DNA of 64,000 nucleotides from an uncultured Alphaproteobacteria bacterium (GTDB lineage: Bacteria > Pseudomonadota > Alphaproteobacteria > MPNO01 > UBA2964): the NCBI GenBank assembly GCA_943787225.1, contig CALSLP010000001.1, forward strand, positions 558,001 to 622,000, given 5' to 3'. The position numbers were made by a program, and so were the translations under genes. The stretch's first letter is position 1. Each line of letters opens with the position of its first letter. Below, one piece after another: positions 57,570 to 64,000 of this stretch. Below the pieces are notes generated by a model that worked only from the letters and a program-made list of their open reading frames with translations, was not told the origin of the DNA and did no database searches.

Positions 57570-58598
57570 TCAGGAGCCTGAGCCCATAGCCGCGAGAATT
57601 GCCTTGGCCGGTACGCCTTCTTTTTCAAGTTGCGCAATGTAACCGGCGCGGGCCTTGAGCAGGATAGCCTTCATCTTCGCCTGATCGGCTTTGGAAAAAG
57701 CATAAATGTGATGCTTGCCGGTATTCCGCACGCTATTGAGTCCACCTGCACCAGCCTTTTCATAAATTGCCGTTGCCTTGGCACTCCATTCTGCACCAGT
57801 TGTTTTATTGATGAGCGCTTTGTCAGCTTTGCTTAACCCATTCCAGGATTTCTTGTTCATAACAACAAAGAATGGTGAGCGACCAAAGGCCTGCGCAAGG
57901 CCCGTGGTGTAATGCTTTGCCACTTCGCCGATCTTGAAGCTTTTGATAACACTCGGAGGCACCAAAACCGCGTCAATGCGACCGGTTTCGAGCGCGCGGT
58001 AAACCTGATTGATTGGCATAGATACCGGCGACGCTCCCAGTGCCTTCAACCAACGTGACTGGTTGGCAGACGGAGTCCGAATTTTAAGCCCTTTGATATC
58101 TTCAAGAGTGCGAATTGGCTTCTTCCGGCTCATGAAGACCGGCGCCTCGCCAACCCACATTGCAAGAAGTTTTACCCGCTTATATTCCGGAGCCATAAGC
58201 TTGTGAGCGGCCCACATCTTCTTGACCAGCTCGTTCGAATTGGCAGCAACGCCCGGCAGTTCCACCATGGCCGTGCGCTTAAATATCTTCGAGGTATAGC
58301 CTTGCAGGCCGAACGTGATATCGGCAACGCCATCGACGGCGCGTTTAAACTGAGCCCGCGGGCCTTTGCCGAGCTTACCGCCTGGAAAAATTTTTACCGT
58401 CAGCTTGCCGCCTGACATCTTGGCGATCTGCTTCGTCCAAGGCCGCATAAACAGGCGATCCATCGGATGTTTAGGTGACGTAAAATGCGCCAGCCGCAGT
58501 TCTGTCGCAGAAACATCCTGCGAACCGATAAACGGAGCCCCACCGAGCACAACAGCCCCCACGAGAGCCGTAGAAATTAATTGATGTGTCTTGATCAT
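57570..58598 (-). CDS. dctP: TRAP transporter substrate-binding protein
   Basis: Periplasmic binding protein of 342 aa. The start at 58598 is set by GGGAGG and a signal peptide (KTHQLISTALVGAVVLGGA, cleavage probably after DVSA); the open frame extends 60 codons upstream without meaning. The conserved carboxylate-binding arginine is in IKGLKIRTPS. DctP proteins usually bind organic acids; with the downstream genes an aromatic, possibly halogenated, acid is the likely ligand. It is the first gene of the operon. Confidence 0.94.
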   Translation of the reverse strand: MIKTHQLISTALVGAVVLGGAPFIGSQDVSATELRLAHFTSPKHPMDRLFMRPWTKQIAKMSGGKLTVKIFPGGKLGKGPRAQFKRAVDGVADITFGLQGYTSKIFKRTAMVELPGVAANSNELVKKMWAAHKLMAPEYKRVKLLAMWVGEAPVFMSRKKPIRTLEDIKGLKIRTPSANQSRWLKALGASPVSMPINQVYRALETGRIDAVLVPPSVIKSFKIGEVAKHYTTGLAQAFGRSPFFVVMNKKSWNGLSKADKALINKTTGAEWSAKATAIYEKAGAGGLNSVRNTGKHHIYAFSKADQAKMKAILLKARAGYIAQLEKEGVPAKAILAAMGSGS

Positions 58599-58908
58599 TT
58601 TAAATCCTCCCTGAATATATCTCAAAATAATGGCCAAAATCTTTGTTCCGGTCCTATACCGATGATTTACGCTAGCACCATTCTTCCGAATGAGTCTCAT
58701 CTCATCAACATTGGAACGGCTATTCGTTGACAAGTCAACATTATCGAACGGGACAAATATCTTCACTTGATACCCCAATTAGCATGCACGGATGACCCTA
58801 TCGCACCGCAATAAGGCAAAGGTAAGGCGAAAATCCGTTGGTTGCTATTTTAACCCTGCTTAAATAGACATTCAGGAAGACCCAATCACGATAGATAAGC
58901 CGTTACCG
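58599..58908. promoter_or_regulatory. divergent promoter region with inverted repeat at 58726-58739
   Basis: This 310-bp gene-free stretch separates dctP (minus) from the exosortase-associated glycosyltransferase (plus). It holds GTTGAC-AA-GTCAAC (58726-58739), a perfect 6-2-6 inverted repeat 128 bp before the dctP start, a plausible operator for the TRAP/RdhA operon. Otherwise I see only AT-rich sequence without a clear promoter. Confidence 0.4.
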
Positions 58909-60135
58909 ATGCGCATCTTACATGTTCTGGATCATTCTATTCCGCTGCAGAGCGGATATAGCTTTAGAACGTTGGCAATTTTGGAGCAGCAACACGCGTT
59001 GGGCTGGGAAACCGTTCATCTAACATCTCCTAAACATACGAAACCATATGTACCGCACGAACAGGTTGATGGCTGGTCTTTTTGGCGCACGCCAGCAGCA
59101 ACCACCGCTTTATCCAGAGTGCCGGTTATGCGTGAGTGGGCGCTTATGCGGCAGACTGAACGACGCCTGTTAGAGGTCATCGCCAAGGAAAATCCCGACA
59201 TCATCCACGCCCATTCACCCGTTTTGAATGCGATACCGGCAATTCGCGCGGGCAAACAGGCCAATATTCCAATGGTTTATGAAGTGCGTGCCTTCTGGGA
59301 AGACGCCGCCGCCAGCCATGGCACCAGTCAGGAATTTGGTCCGAGATATAAAGCGACCCGATGGCTAGAGACCTGGGCGCTAAAACGCGCCGATGCGGTA
59401 ACAACGATTTGCGAAGGGTTACGCGCCGATATTATTGGTCGGGGCATTCCTCCTGACCGGGTGACAGTTATTCCCAACGCAGTCAACGCAGAAGAGTTCA
59501 CTGGCGGCGGCAAACCAGACCCTACATTGCTGCAATCCTTAGGCCTGACAGGCAAATCAGTCGTGGGCTTTGTCGGCTCCTTCTATGGTTATGAAGGGCT
59601 ACATCTCCTCTGCCAGGCGATGCCACAAATCCTGACAGCCAGACCCGATACAAAACTACTGCTGGTTGGCGGCGGGCCTGAAGACGAAAATCTCAAAGCA
59701 CTCGTAGGCAATCTGGGCCTCAATGATCACATCATCTTTACCGGCCGGGTTCCGCATAATCAGGTTCAGAAGTATTACGATTTCATCGATTTACTGGTTT
59801 ATCCACGCATACGCATTCGGCTGACAGACCTCGTGACGCCGCTAAAACCACTTGAAGCGATGGCCATGAATAAAGTCCTCGTTGCTTCTGACGTCGGAGG
59901 ACATCACGAACTGATCCGGAACGGCGAAACAGGTAATATGTTTAAGGCCGGTGACGCAAATGATCTCGCAGACACCGTTTTACGGGTCTTAAAAAACCGC
60001 GAGGACTGGCCGAAACAACTCGCCGCTGGTCGAGACTTTGTCGAAAACGAACGTTCATGGAAAAACAGCGTTGCAAATTACGTCGATGTTTATGGCAGGC
60101 TCACACTATCTGCCCGACAAAATGAGCCCATATAG
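58909..60135 (+). CDS. glycosyltransferase, exosortase-A-system-associated type (GT4)
   Basis: A 408-aa GT4 glycosyltransferase whose N-terminus MRILHVLDHSIPLQSGYSF with RTLAIL and GWETVHLTSPKH matches the exosortase-A (PEP-CTERM) associated subgroup. The C-terminal sugar-nucleotide domain has VGFVGSFYGYEGL, LLVGGGPEDENL, PLKPLEAMAMNKVLVASDVGG. It probably adds a sugar during extracellular polysaccharide assembly. Other locus members (WalW-like, PrsT-like) are nearby; exosortase itself is not in the window. Confidence 0.9.
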   Translation: MRILHVLDHSIPLQSGYSFRTLAILEQQHALGWETVHLTSPKHTKPYVPHEQVDGWSFWRTPAATTALSRVPVMREWALMRQTERRLLEVIAKENPDIIHAHSPVLNAIPAIRAGKQANIPMVYEVRAFWEDAAASHGTSQEFGPRYKATRWLETWALKRADAVTTICEGLRADIIGRGIPPDRVTVIPNAVNAEEFTGGGKPDPTLLQSLGLTGKSVVGFVGSFYGYEGLHLLCQAMPQILTARPDTKLLLVGGGPEDENLKALVGNLGLNDHIIFTGRVPHNQVQKYYDFIDLLVYPRIRIRLTDLVTPLKPLEAMAMNKVLVASDVGGHHELIRNGETGNMFKAGDANDLADTVLRVLKNREDWPKQLAAGRDFVENERSWKNSVANYVDVYGRLTLSARQNEPI

Positions 60136-60156
60136 AAAACACCAGTCATAAGAAAA

Positions 60157-61326
60157 TCAGGCCTGTGCAACAACATTACGATACAACGAGACCTGAGCCT
60201 CAATCGTAGATTCCCAGCTAAAGTTTTCAGCCCATGCACGCGTTGCCTTCCGATCCGGTGGCGATGCGCGAAGACCCTCTATCGCAGCCGCCAACGCCTC
60301 CGGTGTGCGAGCGGACATAAGCCTACCCGCTTCAGGCGATGTGATTATTTCTGATGCGCCACCGACATCATTGGCGATCACCGGCGTACCACAGGCCATT
60401 GATTCCAGAACCACGTTTGGCGACCCTTCTCGCATTGAGGCAAGAACGGAAAACTCGGCTGCACTAAACCAGCTTCTTAACTCTGCCTGCGGAACGCTAC
60501 CAACAAAGCGAACCCGGTCGACAACACCAAGGTCAATGGCAAGTTTTTGAAAGGTCGGGACATCAGCCCCAGTCCCAACGATTACCAAGTCTAAATTTTG
60601 GACCAGGGTCAGTGCCCGTATCGCAACATCCTGCCCCTTCGACGACAAAACATTACCAACGGCGACCATCGTGGGGCGCTCAATGCCCGTCATGTCTCTC
60701 GCTATTTCCGTTGAAATCGGCGAAAACACTTCGAGATCAACACCATTGCGGAGAACATGGATTCGGTCAGCGTCGATGCCAATATCGATCATTCTTTCCT
60801 TGAGCGCCTGCGACACAGCAATGATCACGGCGCAATCGCGCGCGGCCTCCACAATCCGTGTTCGCGGGCCTTCATATTGAGCAATCAAATTGATGTCAGA
60901 GCCCCGGGCACTAATCACGACAGGCAGGCCCAAGGCGCCTCCAATCTTCGCGGCTGCAACGCCATCGGGATAGAAGTAGTGAGCATCTATTAACACCGCC
61001 CTGGTTTCCTCAACAGAGCGCTTAACGCGGTTGACGGTGGCGCGAAAAAGCAGCTCCGGCGCAAGATGCATCCCGACTTTAGGAATGGTTAGAAAGCGCG
61101 GATGCTGGATCGATAAATCGAAGCGTTCTTCTAATCTCTCGATTCTCGCGAGAGACCCATAGTGACCGAAAATTTCCTGCTTGAACGGAAACCAGGGAAC
61201 CGGCGCGATCACCTGGGCGCTAACCTCGCCTGTCTCTACGATCTGGCGCAAACGGTTCTCAACAAAAATACCATGCTGAGGATGCACATTATTTGGAAAA
61301 AGAGTCGTATAGGTAAGGATTTTCAA
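60157..61326 (-). CDS. glycosyltransferase family 4
   Basis: A 389-aa GT4 enzyme. The N-terminal domain has ILTYTTLFPNNVHPQHGIFV and VIAPVPWFPFK; the C-terminal domain has MVAVGNVLSSKGQDVAIRAL, FVGSVPQAELRSWFSAAEF, SVLASMREGSPNVVLESMAC and GGASEIITSPEAGRL. It is convergent with the preceding glycosyltransferase with a 21-bp gap. It probably belongs to the same polysaccharide pathway. Confidence 0.93.
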   Translation of the reverse strand: MKILTYTTLFPNNVHPQHGIFVENRLRQIVETGEVSAQVIAPVPWFPFKQEIFGHYGSLARIERLEERFDLSIQHPRFLTIPKVGMHLAPELLFRATVNRVKRSVEETRAVLIDAHYFYPDGVAAAKIGGALGLPVVISARGSDINLIAQYEGPRTRIVEAARDCAVIIAVSQALKERMIDIGIDADRIHVLRNGVDLEVFSPISTEIARDMTGIERPTMVAVGNVLSSKGQDVAIRALTLVQNLDLVIVGTGADVPTFQKLAIDLGVVDRVRFVGSVPQAELRSWFSAAEFSVLASMREGSPNVVLESMACGTPVIANDVGGASEIITSPEAGRLMSARTPEALAAAIEGLRASPPDRKATRAWAENFSWESTIEAQVSLYRNVVAQA

Positions 61327-61466
61327 CGGTTTAATTGGCCTTACCCCTATCTTGTCTTCACGTGGTAAGCGTCTTCAAACAAGGTGCCACAAGGAGCCCG
61401 CACTGTCTCGCGATATTGCTCACCAAGTTTCTTTCTGACTGTCCTTATATGTAAGGGGATACTGCT

Positions 61467-61625
61467 TTGGCCGCAGGAGAAAAAGACGAGCACGAAATGA
61501 GAATGTATGTTCGTGAGCAAGATTTCCTGCATATTGATACGAGTAATATTAATGGGTCCGGCTCATATTATGTTATCTCTGTACCGCGCGACGTACTTGC
61601 TGACCACAAAGAATTGAAATGCTGA
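61467..61625 (+). CDS. possible small protein coupled to the WalW-like gene
   Basis: A 52-codon frame begins with TTG at 61467, preceded by AAGGGG at a 7-base spacing, and ends in TGA overlapping the WalW-like start by 7 bp. The product (MAAGEKDEHEMRMYVREQDF and on, including SGSYYVISVPRDVLADHKE) is polar with no signal or membrane segment and no recognised family. Good spacing and coupling favour a real gene or leader; the short length and TTG start argue caution. ATG at 61497 is an alternative. Confidence 0.35.
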   Translation: MAAGEKDEHEMRMYVREQDFLHIDTSNINGSGSYYVISVPRDVLADHKELKC

Positions 61626-62617
61626 CTCCGGAAAACTGGAAAATAGCCGAACCCAAAGACGATAAATTACGGCTGATGGTGTTGGTTGATACCGAAGAGG
61701 AATTTGACTGGTCGCTGCCGCATAGCCGACAGAATACCGGCATACGCGCTATGGGCGCTCAAGAAAAAGCACATCGTATCTTTGAGAAATATAACATCGT
61801 GCCAATCTACGTCTGTGATTACCCTGTCGTTAGTCAGGAGGACGGCGTTCGTCCACTACAGGAACTTTATGCAGATGGACTGTGTGAAATAGGGGCTCAC
61901 CTGCACCCTTGGGTAAATCCGCCGCATAACGAAGACGTCAACAATTTCAATTCCTACCCAGGCAATCTCCCAGCATCTCTAGAAAAAGAAAAACTTAGAA
62001 TTCTAACGCAGACAATTGAAGACCGTTTCAACAAAACGCCTAAAGTTTACAAAGCGGGGCGTTATGGCGTCGGAGCCGATACCACCGCAACACTCGAAGC
62101 GTTGGGGTATGAGATTGATACAAGCGTTCTTCCCTGGACAAACCAATCCAGCCAGCAAGGCCCAGATTTCTCGTTGTGCGGGACCAAACCATACTGGTTC
62201 GGTTCTTCGCACAATATGTGTGAAATTCCGATGTCGATCGATTTCGCCGGACTATTGGGTCGGTCGCGGCGGTCATCATATGACCTGCTAAACAATCCAG
62301 CCGGTCGCGCGCTTCATCTACCTGGCATCTTTGCGAGGTTGCGTTTAATGGATCGGATAACGCTAACCCCAGAGGGTATTAGCTGGCAGGAGCATCGCCG
62401 ACTTACCAAGGCGATGCTCTCGCGGGGATGCCAAACCTTTAGTTTCACCTATCACAGCCCATCCCTGATGCCGGGCAACACGCCTTACGTCGGGTCGCCG
62501 TCGGAATTAGGGTTTTTTCTGGATCGATTTGAACGATATTTTGATTTCTTCTTCGGCGAACTCGGCGGCGTTCCAGCAACACCCATTGAGATTCGCGACT
62601 CGCTAAAACGCGTTTAA
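61619..62617 (+). CDS. WalW-like polysaccharide deacetylase-fold protein
   Basis: A 332-aa protein of the NodB/polysaccharide-deacetylase fold. VLVDTEEEFDWSLPHS supplies the acidic metal-site residues, EIGAHLHPWVNPP the HxH motif, and KAGRYGVGADTTATLEALGY the third motif. The size and VDTEEEFDW start match WalW proteins of exopolysaccharide loci. It probably trims or modifies acyl groups on the polymer. It diverges from the GT4 gene at 60157-61326 across about 290 bp. Confidence 0.85.
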   Translation: MLTPENWKIAEPKDDKLRLMVLVDTEEEFDWSLPHSRQNTGIRAMGAQEKAHRIFEKYNIVPIYVCDYPVVSQEDGVRPLQELYADGLCEIGAHLHPWVNPPHNEDVNNFNSYPGNLPASLEKEKLRILTQTIEDRFNKTPKVYKAGRYGVGADTTATLEALGYEIDTSVLPWTNQSSQQGPDFSLCGTKPYWFGSSHNMCEIPMSIDFAGLLGRSRRSSYDLLNNPAGRALHLPGIFARLRLMDRITLTPEGISWQEHRRLTKAMLSRGCQTFSFTYHSPSLMPGNTPYVGSPSELGFFLDRFERYFDFFFGELGGVPATPIEIRDSLKRV

Positions 62618-62656
62618 CTTACCGCGTATTCCCAACCGCCACGAAGCAACTTTTGG

Positions 62657-64000
62657 TCAGCCACCAAGTTCCTTCAGGAGTTTGTTGACCTTTTCCATAT
62701 CGGAAAACGTCCCTTTTTGGGCGATGAGCCTGTCCAACAAACGCTTTGCTTCACGCGATTTTCCGGCCTTTTGCAGAGCAATCGCATAATGATAAGCAAT
62801 ATCACCTTGCTTCGGAGCGGCTTCATTTGCTCTCCGGAGCAACTCGGTGCCCTGGTTTGCATCGCCACTATTAAGCAATATCCAACCCAAAGTATCCATC
62901 ACGGCTGCAGATTTAGGCGCTCTTTCCAATGCCCTCTTGCCATATTCTACGGCCCGAGGATCTTTTTTCTCAGAGTAAAGCCATGCCAGATTGTTGAGCA
63001 AAACCGGGTTCTTCTGATCGTCCTTGAGCAGTTTTTCCGACTCGCGAATAGCGTCTTCGTAGCGCTTACTGCTGATATAGTTGCTCGCAAGGACGTGACG
63101 GACCGCGGCTTCATTCTTGCGATCAACCCATTCCTGGAGTCCGGCCAGTGCCTTTTCTAGATTCTCAGCTTGCCTTTGCGCATTAAAACGACGAATGGCC
63201 AAGGCCCCTGTATCCACTTTTTTCAAGCCGGCATCATATTCGACCATCGCCTTCTGAAACTGCTTTGCTCGAACATAGGCATCACCAGCGAGCATTCTAC
63301 CCGCCGCAAATTTAGGCCGTTTTTCGTCAATCGCCCGCGCCAACTCTAAAGCTTTCTCTAAATTACCTTCTCGTGATTCCAGTTCGGCAAGTCGCATCAT
63401 CGACGGAACATATTCTTTGTTCAATTCGAGAGACTTGTTGAAGCTCTCCCGCGCGCCTCGGGGGTCCTTAGAAGCAACAAGCGAATCGCCCAAGAGTTGG
63501 TGCGCCCGCGGCGATTTTTTTGCAATGTCAACGAGTTGTCGGAAGGTGCCAACCGCATTCAAAATATTATTCGAAGCAACTTCGGCGCGCCCTAAAGCCT
63601 CAAGAACCTGCGGATTGCGTGGAACGCTGGTATTCAGAGACCGGGCGACAGACAGCGCCTTCTTGATCGCGCGTCGACTGTTGTAATACCCAATCAACCG
63701 AAGACGGGGTGCAACGGATTTTGGATTAGCGTCTGCCGCTTGCTTCAACCATTTGACGACATCTTGATCCTGTTTGTTCTTTGCCGCGATGTTTGCAAGC
63801 GCCATCAGCGCTCCAACATGCTTAGGGTCTTCCGAAATAATAGCGTTGTAATGCTTGACTGCGTTTGCGTCTTTCTTTTCTCTTAAGTCGAGTTGCGCCA
63901 GATTCATCCGTGCCGGGTGAAAGCTTGATTTCTTCCGCAAGGCCTCTTCAAAGGAAGTCCTAGCCTCTTTGAGCATGCCTTTTCCAAGCTGGGATGCTCC
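62657..64000 (-). CDS. TPR-repeat protein, PrsT-like, 5' end beyond the window
   Basis: About 447 visible residues made almost entirely of tetratricopeptide repeats (for example ALMALANIAAKNKQDQDVVK, RAHQLLGDSLVASKDPRGA, NNLAWLYSEKKDPRAVEYGK). The frame is open to base 64000 (upstream residues GASQLGKG fit a TPR), so the true start is outside. Large TPR lipoproteins of the PrsT type accompany exosortase-A/EPS genes. The lipoprotein signal cannot be checked here. Confidence 0.82.
   Translation of the reverse strand, partial: GASQLGKGMLKEARTSFEEALRKKSSFHPARMNLAQLDLREKKDANAVKHYNAIISEDPKHVGALMALANIAAKNKQDQDVVKWLKQAADANPKSVAPRLRLIGYYNSRRAIKKALSVARSLNTSVPRNPQVLEALGRAEVASNNILNAVGTFRQLVDIAKKSPRAHQLLGDSLVASKDPRGARESFNKSLELNKEYVPSMMRLAELESREGNLEKALELARAIDEKRPKFAAGRMLAGDAYVRAKQFQKAMVEYDAGLKKVDTGALAIRRFNAQRQAENLEKALAGLQEWVDRKNEAAVRHVLASNYISSKRYEDAIRESEKLLKDDQKNPVLLNNLAWLYSEKKDPRAVEYGKRALERAPKSAAVMDTLGWILLNSGDANQGTELLRRANEAAPKQGDIAYHYAIALQKAGKSREAKRLLDRLIAQKGTFSDMEKVNKLLKELGG

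Overview
The window looks like chromosome of an alphaproteobacterium, most plausibly of Rhodospirillales type. This is inferred from gene order and protein style: a sdhCDAB-mdh-sucCD-sucA block, ffh-rpsP-rimM-trmD-rplS followed by leuCDB, dapF-mtaB-ftsY, a DUF2336 protein, and exosortase-A-type polysaccharide genes. No rRNA, tRNA, CRISPR array or transposase was found. The left two thirds is mostly housekeeping. The stretch from about 41 to 58.6 kb is an accessory catabolic region, and the right end is the edge of an exopolysaccharide locus.

Layout. 1-8965 (minus): TCA-cycle block, transcribed sdhC, sdhD, sdhA, sdhB, mdh, sucC, sucD, sucA (sucA cut by the left edge). 8966-9761: a 796-bp gene-free stretch with a cluster of DnaA-box-like sequences and many short inverted repeats. 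9762-12856 (minus): a CitE-like CoA-ester lyase and a TPR/GT41 glycosyltransferase. 12985-15193 (plus): a tight three-gene unit of a DUF692/MNIO-type enzyme, an unrecognised partner and a LysE-type exporter. 15207-24761 (minus): asd, a solitary flagellin, a small secreted protein, leuB, leuD, leuC, rplS, trmD, rimM, rpsP, ffh. 24943-30651 (plus): a degenerate PPP-phosphatase-like protein, dapF, mtaB, ftsY and DUF2336. 30735-36034: an orphan molybdenum hydroxylase large subunit, a two-gene succinate-dehydrogenase-like flavoprotein/[2Fe-2S] pair and a ferritin-like protein. 36035-40289 (minus): tkt-gap-pgk.

The accessory region has two parts. A nine-gene minus-strand run (50056 down to 41367) encodes a DOPA-dioxygenase-like protein, a PaaK-like CoA ligase, a lipoate-ligase-like protein, an enoyl-CoA hydratase, a thiolase, an HMG-CoA-synthase-like protein without its cysteine, a DUF35 protein, a nitronate-monooxygenase-like protein and a 3-hydroxyacyl-CoA dehydrogenase. 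Next to it, a minus-strand operon (58598 down to 51933) encodes a TRAP transporter (DctPQM), two tandem reductive-dehalogenase-like corrinoid/Fe-S proteins and gentisate 1,2-dioxygenase. A plus-strand fumarylpyruvate-hydrolase-like gene, a MarR regulator and a cupin lie between the two. Together these suggest uptake, possible dehalogenation and gentisate-route ring cleavage of an aromatic acid.

Nine genes (rpsP, six neighbours at 44.2-49.5 kb, the second dehalogenase-like gene and dctM) are broken by single-base indels, several at short homopolymers, while the intact protein continues in another frame. Sequencing or assembly error is the simplest explanation; recent decay is the alternative. 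The strongest novelty candidates are the TRAP/tandem-RdhA/gentisate operon, the MNIO-partner-LysE unit, the SDH-like pair, and the thiolase/HMGS-like/DUF35 trio.
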